Origin: SSSZ01 sp036732025
GTDB taxonomy: Bacteria; Pseudomonadota; Gammaproteobacteria; Burkholderiales; Rhodocyclaceae
Length of the DNA: 64,000 nt
NCBI GenBank assembly: GCA_036732025.1
Contig: DAINDE010000003.1
Location: 1 to 64,000, forward strand
Reading direction: 5' to 3'
Positions 44,634-54,801 of the stretch are shown here, piece by piece. The position numbers were made by a program, and so were the translations under genes. Each line of letters starts with the position of its first letter. Positions within the stretch are counted from its first letter, which is position 1. Below the pieces are notes generated by a model. That model was not told the DNA's origin and did not search any database. It saw nothing but the letters and a program-made list of their open reading frames with translations.

Positions 44634-47600
44634 ATGCTCGCCAAAATCATCGAATGGTCGGGACGCAACCGCTTCCTGGTGCTTCTCGCCACGCTCTTCA
44701 TCACTATTGGCGGCATCTATGCCGTCATGAACACCCCTATCGATGCGCTGCCGGATCTATCGGACGTGCAAGTCATCGTCTATACCGAATACCCTGGCCA
44801 GGCGCCCCAGGTGGTTGAGGATCAGGTGACCTATCCGCTCACCACCGCCTTGCTGTCAGTATCGAAATCCAAAGTAGTGCGAGGTTTTTCCGTGTTTGGC
44901 GCCTCGTTTGTCTACGTCATCTTCGAGGATGGCACCGACATCTACTGGGCACGCTCACGGGTGCTGGAATACCTCAACTTCGCCTCCGGTCGTCTTCCCA
45001 AGGGTGTGACGCCTTCGCTCGGACCGGACGCTACCGGCGTCGGCTGGGTTTACCAGTACGCTCTGCTCGCCAAGGAAAAGACCCTGGCGGAACTGCGCAC
45101 CATTCAGGACTGGTTTGTGCGCTACCAGTTGACCAAGGCCCATGGCGTCTCCGAAGTGGCTTCGGTCGGCGGCTTCGTCCAGACTTACCAGGTGACTGTC
45201 GATCCGGTGAAGCTGCGGGCCTACGGCATTCCGCTGATGAAGGTGAACCAGGTGATCCGCGACTCCAACCGCGACGTCGGTGGCCGGGTAGTGGAAATGG
45301 CCGAGATCGAATACGTCGTGCGTGGCAAGGGCTATCTGCGCGGCAAAGCTGACCTTGAAAATCTCGTGCTCAAGAGCGAGGGGGGCACGCCCGTGCTGGT
45401 GCGCGACATTGCCCGCGTCGAACTGGCCCCCGACGAGCGTCGCGGCCTCACCGAACTGAACGGCGAGGGCGAGGTGGTGTCCGGTATCGCCATGGCCCGC
45501 TACGGCCAGAATGCCTTGGAGGTGATCCACAACCTGAAGGCCAAGATCGTCGAAATCGGCGGCGGCTTGCCGGAAGGCGTCAGCATCGAGACGGTCTACG
45601 ACCGATCCGAACTGATTCACCGCGCCATCGACACGCTGAAGCGAACCCTGGCCGAGGAATCGATTATCGTTGCCTTGGTCTGCATTGTCTTCCTGCTGCA
45701 TCTGCGTTCGGCCCTGGTTGCGATTTTGATGCTACCGGTGGGGGTGCTTATTGCCTTCACCGCCATGCGTTCGCTGGGCATGAATTCCAACCTGATGAGC
45801 TTGGGCGGTATCGCCATCGCCATCGGCGCCATGATCGATGCGGCCATCGTCATGATCGAAAACGCCCACAAACATTTGGAGCGTCTGCCGGAGGACCATA
45901 CGACCACGGACCGGGCCGGCGCCATGATCGCTGCCTGCAAGGAGGTCGGACCGGCGCTGTTCTTCTCGCTGCTGATCATCACGGTTTCCTTCCTGCCGGT
46001 GTTCACGCTGGAAGGCCAGGAAGGGCGGCTCTTCTCGCCGCTTGCCTACACCAAGACCTTCTCGATGGCTGGCGCTGCGCTTCTCTCGGTGACCCTGGTG
46101 CCGGTGCTGATGATCTTGTTCATCCGCGGCAAGATCATGCCGGAGGCGAAGAACCCGGTGAATCGCTTCCTGATCTGGATTTATCGCCCCATCATCGCCT
46201 GGGTGATGCGCAGGAAAAAGACCACTATCGTTGCCGCGCTGCTGGCGCTGGTCGTCTCGGTTTACCCCGCTGCGCAGTTGGGCAGCGAGTTCATGCCGAC
46301 CCTGAACGAAGGGACGCTGCTCTACATGCCAGCCTCGCTGCCGGGCATGTCGATCACCAAGGCAGCGGAACTGATGCAGACCCAGAACAAGATTATCAAG
46401 AGCTTCCCGGAAGTCGCCTCTGTCTATGGCAAGGCCGGGCGCGCCAACACTGCTACCGACCCGGCGCCGACCGAGATGTTCGAGACCGTGATCAACCTGA
46501 AGCCCGAATCCGAATGGCGGGCGGGGCTGACCACCGACGGTCTCATCGCCGAGATGGACAAGGCACTGCAATTCCCCGGTGTTGCCAACGCCTGGACGAT
46601 GCCCATCAAGGCTCGTATCGACATGCTCTCGACCGGCATCCGTACGCCGATCGGGATCAAGGTCTTTGGCAAGGATCTGGGCGAAATCGAGCGGGTGGCC
46701 AAGGAGATCGAGGCGGTGGTGAAGCAGGTTCCCGGCACGACGTCGGCGTTTGCCGAGCGCGTTACCGGCGGTTTCTACATCAATATCGAGCCAGATCGGG
46801 AACAGCTTGCCCGTTACGGTCTGGCTGTCGGCGATCTGCAGGACGTGATCGGCACGGCCCTGGGTGGCGAGATGGTCACCACGACTGTCGAGGGCCGGGA
46901 ACGCTTTGGCGTGACCGTCCGTTATCCGCGGGAATTGCGTAGCGATCCCCAGTTGATTGCCCGTGAAGTGGTGGTGCCGACTATGGGCGGAGCCATGATT
47001 CCTCTCGGTCAACTGGCCAAAGTGGAAGTCGCCAAGGGCGCTCCGAGCATCCGTACCGAAAACGCCTTGCTGTCGGCCTACATCTACGTGGACATCCGCG
47101 ACCGCGATATTGGTAGCTACGTCGCCGACGCCAAAAAAGCAGTGGCTGCGCAAGTGAAACTCCCGGCCGGCTACTATGCAACCTGGAGCGGCCAGTTCGA
47201 GAACATGGAGCGGGCAAAAGAGAAAATGAAGGTCGTCATTCCGGTGACGCTCCTCATCATCTTCCTGCTGCTCTACCTCAACTTCCAGCGCCTGACGGAG
47301 ACCTTCATCGTCATGCTCTCGGTGCCCTTCGCCCTGGTGGGCGGGGTCTGGCTGATGTGGCTATTGAAGTACAACGTTTCGGTGGCCGTGGCGGTGGGTT
47401 TCATCGCCCTGGCCGGCGTCGCCGCCGAGACGGGCGTCGTCATGCTGATCTACCTGGATCATGCCTGGGAGGAATTGAAGGAAAAACGCCGTACCGAGGG
47501 CGTAGCTCCCACGTTGGCCGACCTCTACGAAGCGATCATGGAAGGCGCCGTCGAGCGCGTGCGGCCGAAGATGATGACCGTCGTCGCCATCATGGCCGGC

Positions 47601-47765
47601 CTGTTGCCGATCATGTGGGGTACCGGCACCGGTTCCGAAGTCATGAGTCGCATTGCGGCGCCGATGGTCGGCGGGATGATTTCCTCCACCATCCTGACCC
47701 TGGCCGTGATTCCAGCCATCTACGGCTTGGTCAAGCAGTGGCGCTTGAAGCGCGGGAAAGAATGA
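44634..47765 (+). CDS. cusA: CusA/SilA Cu(I)/Ag(I) efflux pump
   Basis: The 1043 aa HME-RND pump matches CusA/SilA closely: TM4 reads AIGAMIDAAIVMIENAHKHL, and the periplasmic part has NEGTLLYMPASLPGMS and RIDMLSTGI, with Met residues as in CusA. It ends SEVMSRIAAPMVGGMISSTI. It expels Cu(I) or Ag(I) from periplasm and cytoplasm through CusC. It lies 11 bp downstream of cusB. Confidence 0.93.
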   Translation: MLAKIIEWSGRNRFLVLLATLFITIGGIYAVMNTPIDALPDLSDVQVIVYTEYPGQAPQVVEDQVTYPLTTALLSVSKSKVVRGFSVFGASFVYVIFEDGTDIYWARSRVLEYLNFASGRLPKGVTPSLGPDATGVGWVYQYALLAKEKTLAELRTIQDWFVRYQLTKAHGVSEVASVGGFVQTYQVTVDPVKLRAYGIPLMKVNQVIRDSNRDVGGRVVEMAEIEYVVRGKGYLRGKADLENLVLKSEGGTPVLVRDIARVELAPDERRGLTELNGEGEVVSGIAMARYGQNALEVIHNLKAKIVEIGGGLPEGVSIETVYDRSELIHRAIDTLKRTLAEESIIVALVCIVFLLHLRSALVAILMLPVGVLIAFTAMRSLGMNSNLMSLGGIAIAIGAMIDAAIVMIENAHKHLERLPEDHTTTDRAGAMIAACKEVGPALFFSLLIITVSFLPVFTLEGQEGRLFSPLAYTKTFSMAGAALLSVTLVPVLMILFIRGKIMPEAKNPVNRFLIWIYRPIIAWVMRRKKTTIVAALLALVVSVYPAAQLGSEFMPTLNEGTLLYMPASLPGMSITKAAELMQTQNKIIKSFPEVASVYGKAGRANTATDPAPTEMFETVINLKPESEWRAGLTTDGLIAEMDKALQFPGVANAWTMPIKARIDMLSTGIRTPIGIKVFGKDLGEIERVAKEIEAVVKQVPGTTSAFAERVTGGFYINIEPDREQLARYGLAVGDLQDVIGTALGGEMVTTTVEGRERFGVTVRYPRELRSDPQLIAREVVVPTMGGAMIPLGQLAKVEVAKGAPSIRTENALLSAYIYVDIRDRDIGSYVADAKKAVAAQVKLPAGYYATWSGQFENMERAKEKMKVVIPVTLLIIFLLLYLNFQRLTETFIVMLSVPFALVGGVWLMWLLKYNVSVAVAVGFIALAGVAAETGVVMLIYLDHAWEELKEKRRTEGVAPTLADLYEAIMEGAVERVRPKMMTVVAIMAGLLPIMWGTGTGSEVMSRIAAPMVGGMISSTILTLAVIPAIYGLVKQWRLKRGKE

Positions 47766-47791
47766 TTTTTTTCAATGCAAGGGAGTTAGCG

Positions 47792-47911
47792 ATGTCGAAA
47801 AAACTTTTGGTCGTTGTTGCCGCAGCCATCGTTGTGCTGTTGGGCGGTTGTGCCAGTGACGGATATTCGGGAGGGTCGGGCGCTGACTCTCACGCCGGGC
47901 ACGCTCACTGA
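47792..47911 (+). CDS. 39 aa His-tailed lipoprotein
   Basis: A tiny lipoprotein: MSKKLLVVVAAAIVVLLGGC is a complete signal with lipobox, and the mature part is only about 20 residues ending ADSHAGHAH. GGGAGT lies upstream. It could bind metal at the end of the cus operon. Confidence 0.6.
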   Translation: MSKKLLVVVAAAIVVLLGGCASDGYSGGSGADSHAGHAH

Positions 47912-47921
47912 GCGAAGCCAA

Positions 47922-47964
47922 TGCTTTTGGACGGCCACAGTCTCTAGTGGCTTGTCCAGAAGCA
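47922..47964 (+). terminator. long imperfect hairpin after the cus operon
   Basis: TGCTTTTGGACGGCCAC pairs with GTGGCTTGTCCAGAAGCA, with small mismatches and an 8-base loop. There is no T-tract. It probably ends or attenuates the cus transcript. Confidence 0.5.
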
Positions 47965-48028
47965 CAGGGTGACATGCCGTCTTTCGTTGATTCTCTCATC
48001 ACGTAAGACAACCAAAAGAGGTCTCGAT

Positions 48029-48253
48029 ATGCCTTCTGATCCTCATTCCGATACCGGGTCCTGGTACCGCTCGCGGACATCCATCGTCGTGGGCATGCTG
48101 GCCGTGATCCTGATCTTCTTTGTCATGCGCGAACACTGGGAGCACCTCGCCGGCCGCTGGATATACCTCTTGCTATTGCTGTGCCCGCTGATGCATCTGT
48201 TCGGCCACGGAGGGCACGGCAACCACGGCAAATCGGAGGACTCCAATGGTTAA
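48029..48253 (+). CDS. DUF2933 small membrane protein
   Basis: The 74 aa product has two hydrophobic stretches (IVVGMLAVILIFFVM and WIYLLLLLCPLMHLFGH) and a His/Gly-rich end HGGHGNHG, as in DUF2933 proteins found with copper genes. The internal ATG at 48029 follows GAGGTCTCGAT. The end overlaps the cytochrome gene by 8 bp. Confidence 0.8.
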   Translation: MPSDPHSDTGSWYRSRTSIVVGMLAVILIFFVMREHWEHLAGRWIYLLLLLCPLMHLFGHGGHGNHGKSEDSNG

Positions 48254-48635
48254 GCGTTATTTCGGTGGCACGGCGTTTTTGCTGGTGGCCGCTTCAGTCT
48301 TCGCCCAGGGCTGGCAGGTGCCACAAGCAAGCGCCGGACTGATGCCCAATCCGGCCCAAGGCAAGAAGCTGTTTTTGCGGCATTGCGCCGCATGCCACGG
48401 AGCGGATTTAAAAGGTTCAGACAAGGGTGATAAGAAGGGGCCGCCGTTGTTGCACAAAATCTATGAACCTTCGCACCACGGCGACGCAGCATTTCAGCTT
48501 GCCGCCAAGAATGGCGTTCGTGCCCACCACTGGCCCTATGGCGATATGGCACCGGTACCCCAGGTGACGCCCGACGACGTCGCGCACATCACCGCCTACG
48601 TGCGTGCCGAACAGCGCAAGGTGGGCATTCAATAA
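48246..48635 (+). CDS. periplasmic monohaem c-type cytochrome
   Basis: The 129 aa product has a signal peptide and one CAACH haem site (about residues 47-51) in LFLRHCAACHGADLKGSDKG. The remainder is short with HHWPYGDMAPVP, which offers a Met as axial ligand. It could take electrons in the Cu island; the partner is unknown. Confidence 0.85.
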   Translation: MVKRYFGGTAFLLVAASVFAQGWQVPQASAGLMPNPAQGKKLFLRHCAACHGADLKGSDKGDKKGPPLLHKIYEPSHHGDAAFQLAAKNGVRAHHWPYGDMAPVPQVTPDDVAHITAYVRAEQRKVGIQ

Positions 48636-48647
48636 GAAGGAACTGCC

Positions 48648-50996
48648 ATGACCTCCCATGACTTATCTCCGTCGAGCAAGATGCACGAAGGGCATCACCC
48701 TGCAATGAAAGACATGGGAGTTCAGGAAGGGAATGTCGATCCCGTCTGCGGCATGACCGTCAAACCAGAGTCTCCGCACCAGAGTTTCCACGACGGCGTC
48801 CACTACCGTTTTTGCAGTGCAAAGTGTCAGATCAAGTTTGACGCGGAGCCCCTGCGTTACCTGAAGGCCAAGGCCGAGACGACGGAAATGCCGGTGGGCA
48901 CCGAGTATACCTGCCCGATGCATCCCGAAATCCGCCAAATTGGGCCCGGGAGTTGCCCGAAGTGCGGGATGGCGCTTGAGCCCGTCCTGCCGGACCTTGA
49001 GCAAGGTGAGGACGATAGCGAATATCGGGATTTTCGCCGTCGTTTCTGGGGGAGTCTGCCGCTGACGGTGATCGTGGTTGTCTTGGCCATGGCAGGCCAC
49101 CGATGGTCGGTCGTATCGCCATCCTGGCGCACCGCAATCGAGCTGCTGCTCAGCATGCCGATTGTCCTCTGGGCCGGGGCGCCATTCTTCATACGGGGCT
49201 GGCGCTCGATCATCCAACGCAACCCCAATATGTGGACGCTGATCAGCTTAGGTACCGGCGCGGCTTTCGTATATAGCCTTGTTGCGGCCTTGGCACCAGG
49301 GCTGTTCCCCGCATCGTTCGAGGCACACGGGCGAATCGGCGTCTATTTTGAAGCCGCCGCCGTGATCATCTCGCTGACGCTGCTGGGCCAGATGCTGGAA
49401 CTGCGAGCGCGTTCCCAGACATCAGCCGCCATCAAGTCGTTACTCGGTCTGGCCCCCAAGACCGCCAGGCGCATCGCTGCCGACGGCCGCGAAGAGGATG
49501 TTCCGCTCACGCATGTCCATGTCGGTGATGTACTTCGCGTCCGTCCGGGTGAGAAAGTACCTGTCGACGGGGTCGTCGTCGAAGGCAGCAGCGCGGTCGA
49601 CGAGTCGATGCTGACAGGTGAGCCGCTGCCGGTCGGCAAGCGGCCTTCGGACAAGGTGATCGGGGCCACGCTGAACACTTCGGGCAGCCTGATCATCCGC
49701 TCGGAAAAGGTGGGTGGAGAGACGGTTCTCGCCCAGATTGTCCAGATGGTCGCCCTGGCCCAGCGCTCGAAAGCGCCGATGCAGCGCATGGCCGACGTGG
49801 TAGCGGGCTATTTCGTAGTTGGCGTGGTCGGCATTGCTTTGCTCAGCTTTCTGGCCTGGGGCCTGTTCGGCGGAGAACGCGGTTGGCTGTTCGGCCTGAT
49901 CAACGGTGTCTCCGTGCTAATCATCGCTTGCCCTTGTGCCCTCGGCCTGGCGACTCCGATGTCGATCATGGTGGCCACCGGGCGTGGTGCCACGCAGGGC
50001 ATCCTGTTTCGCGATGCAGCCGCCATCGAACGCCTGCGCGACGTGGACACGCTGATCGTGGACAAGACGGGCACGTTGACCGAGGGGCGCCCCGTTTTTG
50101 ACCAGGTCCTGGCCGTTCCCGGCATCGCGGAAAACGAAGTTCTACGTCTGGCGGCCAGCCTCGATCAAGGCAGCGAGCATCCTTTGGCGGATGCCATCGT
50201 GCGCGCTGCTCGCGAGCGGGGGTTGGCGCTCGACAAGGTCGAACGTTTCGAGTCGTCGAGTGGTATCGGAGTGCGTGGCCTTCTGGGCAACGAAACCTAC
50301 ACGCTGGGCAACAGCACGTTGATGCAGCAGGAGGGGATAGGTATTGCTGCCCTTGCCGGCGAAGCCGAAGCATTGCGGATCAGGGGCGCCAGCGTCATGT
50401 ATCTTGGACAAGGCAAGCGGCTTCTCGGTCTACTGGCGGTCTCCGACCCCATCAAGGCTAGTACACCGGAGGCGCTGGACAGTCTGAAACTCGCGGGGCT
50501 ACGCGTTCTTATGGCTACGGGAGACGGTTTCACAACCGCCAGGGCTGTCGGCGACGCTTTAGGAATTGATGAGGTCTTTGGCGAAGTGAAACCGGCCGAC
50601 AAGCTTGCCCTGGTTGAACGGCTGCAGCGCGAAGGCCATGTCGTGGCGATGGCGGGAGATGGGATCAACGATGCGCCGGCATTGGCGAAGGCAGATGTCG
50701 GCATCGCGATGGGCAGCGGAACGGATGTCGCCATGAACAGCGCCCAGGTCACGCTGGTGAAAGGCGATTTGCGTGGCATTGCCCGTGCTCGTCGGCTGTC
50801 CGATGCCACGGTAGGAAATATGCGACAGAACCTGGTGTTTGCATTTCTTTACAACACTCTCGGGGTCCCCGTTGCGGCAGGGATTCTTTACCCATTCTTC
50901 GGACTGGTGCTGACACCAGTAATTGCCGCAGCGGCGATGAGTTTGTCGTCGGCCAGCGTCGTTGGCAATGCCTTGCGCCTGCGAGGTTCCCAATGA
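48648..50996 (+). CDS. Cu(I)/Ag(I) P1B-type ATPase with YHS and HMBD domains
   Basis: The 782 aa pump has an N-terminal YHS domain (DPVCGMTVKPESPHQ, then FCSAKCQIKF), a heavy-metal-binding domain (YTCPMHPEIRQIGPGSCPKC), then eight TM helices. The CPC metal site is in IACPCALGLATPMS, the phosphorylation site is DKTGTLTEGRP, and MAGDGINDAPAL is the hinge. The arrangement matches SilP/CopA-like exporters. It pumps Cu(I) or Ag(I) out of the cytoplasm. It overlaps the YHS gene by 4 bp. Confidence 0.93.
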   Translation: MTSHDLSPSSKMHEGHHPAMKDMGVQEGNVDPVCGMTVKPESPHQSFHDGVHYRFCSAKCQIKFDAEPLRYLKAKAETTEMPVGTEYTCPMHPEIRQIGPGSCPKCGMALEPVLPDLEQGEDDSEYRDFRRRFWGSLPLTVIVVVLAMAGHRWSVVSPSWRTAIELLLSMPIVLWAGAPFFIRGWRSIIQRNPNMWTLISLGTGAAFVYSLVAALAPGLFPASFEAHGRIGVYFEAAAVIISLTLLGQMLELRARSQTSAAIKSLLGLAPKTARRIAADGREEDVPLTHVHVGDVLRVRPGEKVPVDGVVVEGSSAVDESMLTGEPLPVGKRPSDKVIGATLNTSGSLIIRSEKVGGETVLAQIVQMVALAQRSKAPMQRMADVVAGYFVVGVVGIALLSFLAWGLFGGERGWLFGLINGVSVLIIACPCALGLATPMSIMVATGRGATQGILFRDAAAIERLRDVDTLIVDKTGTLTEGRPVFDQVLAVPGIAENEVLRLAASLDQGSEHPLADAIVRAARERGLALDKVERFESSSGIGVRGLLGNETYTLGNSTLMQQEGIGIAALAGEAEALRIRGASVMYLGQGKRLLGLLAVSDPIKASTPEALDSLKLAGLRVLMATGDGFTTARAVGDALGIDEVFGEVKPADKLALVERLQREGHVVAMAGDGINDAPALAKADVGIAMGSGTDVAMNSAQVTLVKGDLRGIARARRLSDATVGNMRQNLVFAFLYNTLGVPVAAGILYPFFGLVLTPVIAAAAMSLSSASVVGNALRLRGSQ

Positions 50997-51520
50997 GCGA
51001 AGTGACCCAGAAAAAACAAAGCCTACGGATGGTTACCGGTCGTGATCCGGTCTGTGGCAGGCAGATCGAGCTCGAGCAATCCTCGCACTTATTGGTTTAT
51101 CGGGGGGGCACTTATCATTTTTGCTCTGCCCATTGCCAGGAGCGTTTTACCGACATCCCGGCGTTATATACGGGACCGCAACGGCTCGCTGATATTCGGC
51201 CAATCCCTAAACAGCGAAAGTTGCGAGTACTTAACAGTGCGCCTATGAATCTGGCACGTGCATGTCAACGGCTTCAGGAAATGATTGGCGTTTCAGCCGT
51301 CACCTGTGCAAAAGATTGCTTGATCGTCGGATACGATCTGCGGCTGACGATCCTTGCGCAGATCGAAGCGGTGGCAGTCACTGAAGGAGTGCACTTCAAG
51401 GAAGGACTCCACGGCTTGAGGCGGCGACTCTGGAAAAGCACCGAGGCTAACGAGTTGGAAAATGCGGCCCATCCGGCGACGGGGGCCTGTTGTAATCGCC
51501 CACCGGTCAGGCTGCGCTAG
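50993..51520 (+). CDS. YHS-domain protein, possible HMA-like second half
   Basis: The 175 aa product has a YHS domain in the first 50 residues (GRDPVCGRQIELEQSSHLLV, then YHFCSAHCQERF). A region KLRVLNSAPMNLARACQRLQ ... GVSAVTCAKDCLIVGYD follows that has the length and alternation of a ferredoxin-like HMA fold but lacks its CxxC. It is translationally coupled to the ATPase gene and may deliver metal to it. Confidence 0.7.
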   Translation: MSEVTQKKQSLRMVTGRDPVCGRQIELEQSSHLLVYRGGTYHFCSAHCQERFTDIPALYTGPQRLADIRPIPKQRKLRVLNSAPMNLARACQRLQEMIGVSAVTCAKDCLIVGYDLRLTILAQIEAVAVTEGVHFKEGLHGLRRRLWKSTEANELENAAHPATGACCNRPPVRLR

Positions 51521-51543
51521 TAGCCTGTCGCAGTGGGTGAGCT

Positions 51544-52905
<1,362 letters not shown>

Positions 52906-53093
52906 GTGCTGCACGGCGAGTTGACCGTTGGATCAACTTTCCATGGGATGGCACGCGAGTCGAGAGCGCTAGCCTACGTGTCACTGAAAACAATCTGACA
53001 GCTTCCAAACCAAGCCGTAATCCGCCGGTCATGTTCTCGACAGCCAGAGGAGTTCATGCTGTCTCTCGGTTGATGACTAAGGGGAGATCGAAC

Positions 53094-53441
53094 ATGAAAT
53101 CAAGACTTGGCGTACTTGTTGTTAGTTTGCTCCTGGCAACCTTGGCTGCTTGCAGTTCCGTGCCCTCGGCGAGTGATATTCCGGCGAGCATCGCCAACGC
53201 CACGACGCCCGCGGATCACCAACGGATCGCGGATTACTTCAACCAGAAGGCGGTCGCCTACGAAAACGAAGCAGCGTGGCACGAAAAAATGGCCATCTCC
53301 TACGCAAACCGCCCCAAGGGTGATCTGCCTGCGATGATGGCGCATTGCCGGTCCCTGCGTGACCAGTTCGCCAACGCGGCAAAGGAAGCGCGTCAGTTGG
53401 CCGATGCCCATCGCCAGTTGGCAGGCACTCCGGTTAAATAA
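53094..53441 (+). CDS. small lipoprotein, paralogue 1
   Basis: The 115 aa lipoprotein has the lipobox in LLATLAACSSVPSAS. The mature part has ADHQRIADYFNQKAVAYENE, AAWHEKMAISYANRPKG and AHCRSLRDQFANAAKEARQL, a helical repeat-like region. It is about 55 percent identical by eye to the gene at 57695. The internal ATG at 53094 is preceded by GGGGAG. The function is unknown; similar lipoproteins sit near metal or redox loci. Confidence 0.8.
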   Translation: MKSRLGVLVVSLLLATLAACSSVPSASDIPASIANATTPADHQRIADYFNQKAVAYENEAAWHEKMAISYANRPKGDLPAMMAHCRSLRDQFANAAKEARQLADAHRQLAGTPVK

Positions 53442-53481
53442 CGAGCCTGAGTTCATCACGGCCGAACAGAGAGAGCCCGCC

Positions 53482-53501
53482 GCAGGCAGGGGTGTGCCTG
53501 C
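53482..53501 (+). promoter_or_regulatory. hairpin before the TorF-like gene
   Basis: GCAGGCA and TGCCTGC form a perfect 7 bp stem with a 6-base loop between the lipoprotein gene and the porin gene. It could be an attenuator. Confidence 0.35.
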
Positions 53502-53522
53502 ATATTTCTCAGGGAGTTGTAA

Positions 53523-54407
53523 ATGAAAGGAATTGGTATCGCCGTTGCTCTCTTCGGCGCATCGTCAGCATTTGCTCAAACCGTAAGTACGACGCCAGCG
53601 CCGGAACATTCCGTGACCGGTAATCTTGGCGTAGTAAGCCAGTATGTTTTTCGCGGGCTATCTCAAACCGATGGAAAGCCCGCAGTACAGGGCGGCATCG
53701 ATTACGTTCATTCGTCCGGGTTTTATCTCGGAACGTGGCTATCCAATATTTCCTGGTTCACCGATCAGAATGCCGGCGTGAAAAACGCGCCGGTGTCGCT
53801 CGCTTCGCCGGGCAGCGTCGGTGCCCCGTACAGTGCTGGCGCCAGCAATTCCGCCAGTTTGGAGTGGGACTTTTACGGCGGGTATAAAGCCAGTTTCGCC
53901 GACGACTGGACTTATGATGTCGGGCTGATTCGCTACTACTATCCTGGCCGCTTCGACAATCTAGGTGCTTATCGCCAACCGGATACCACTGAGGTTTATG
54001 GCGCGATTGGCTACAAATGGCTGACCCTGAAATATTCGCGAGGGATCAGTACCTATACGTTTGGGGTCAACGATTCTCGTGGCGCGAGTTATCTGGATCT
54101 GACAGCCCAGATTCCGCTGGGCGAAAGCGGCTTCGGCCTGCAGGCGCATGTCGGGCGACAAAATTATCCGGGCAGTGCCAATACAGGGTACTGGGGCGCC
54201 TCTGGTGGCAACAATAATTATTTTGACTATACGGACTACCGGCTCGGGCTGACCAAGGAATATCTGGGGTTCAATTTTGGGCTCGCCTGGAGCTATGCCA
54301 ATACCAAGCATACCGCCCCGGATGGCAACACGACTGCTTACATGAATGCCTATGGCAGGAACATCGGTAGGGATCGGGTCGTGCTGTCGGTGTCCAAGTC
54401 GTTCTAA
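53523..54407 (+). CDS. TorF-family putative porin
   Basis: The 294 aa outer membrane protein has a signal peptide (IAVALFGASSAFA). The body consists of amphipathic beta strands with the family start VTGNLGVVSQYVFRGLSQTD, and the C-terminal residue is Phe (VLSVSKSF), as expected for outer membrane barrels. GGGAG precedes the ATG. The terminator at 54498 follows. Confidence 0.85.
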   Translation: MKGIGIAVALFGASSAFAQTVSTTPAPEHSVTGNLGVVSQYVFRGLSQTDGKPAVQGGIDYVHSSGFYLGTWLSNISWFTDQNAGVKNAPVSLASPGSVGAPYSAGASNSASLEWDFYGGYKASFADDWTYDVGLIRYYYPGRFDNLGAYRQPDTTEVYGAIGYKWLTLKYSRGISTYTFGVNDSRGASYLDLTAQIPLGESGFGLQAHVGRQNYPGSANTGYWGASGGNNNYFDYTDYRLGLTKEYLGFNFGLAWSYANTKHTAPDGNTTAYMNAYGRNIGRDRVVLSVSKSF

Positions 54408-54497
54408 GATGCAACGAGAGATGTCTTGCAATTGAGCCTGTAACCATTCAAATTGCGGTTCCCAAGGTAGTCACATTCTCTCCTGCGTGGCTGCCTC

Positions 54498-54537
54498 GAA
54501 GGCCCTGCTTTTGTGCGAGCAGGGCCTTCACCTTTTT
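54498..54537 (+). terminator. strong terminator after the TorF-like gene
   Basis: GAAGGCCCTGCT and AGCAGGGCCTTC form a perfect 12 bp stem with an 8-base loop, then CACCTTTTT. The 394-base gap 54408-54801 has no gene; besides this terminator it holds the candidate box at 54632. Confidence 0.9.
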
Positions 54538-54631
54538 CGCTGGAATTTCCTCGATGGGCATCCAGTGGGGCTTCAGCCGAAACCTTGACCCAGCGTTCGA
54601 GTCAGCCCCGGATTAGGAACATTGCATTTCC

Positions 54632-54647
54632 AATACTGATTTGTAAT
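54632..54647 (+). promoter_or_regulatory. candidate CopR/CusR-type box before the electron-transfer genes
   Basis: AATACTGATTTGTAAT keeps the right half TGTAAT and four of six bases of the left half; CCATCGGTCACC follows, like GGGTCA after other boxes. It lies 155 bp before the cytochrome-porin gene, so the link is tentative. Confidence 0.4.
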
Positions 54648-54801
54648 CCATCGGTCACCCGACTGACAGGCGTACGGTTTCAAGATGACGCTGTCGATAA
54701 CAGGGTATTTGCACTGGTAGCCGTCTGATAGGCGTTTTTGCGGTTTCTGCACGAAAGTGCCGATGATCAGTTGTAAGCCCTATCTACTAGAGGGGAATCA
54801 A

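Noticed and set aside
54513..54728. A 71-codon frame after the TorF-like gene
   Set aside because: It begins inside a strong terminator and has no coding features.
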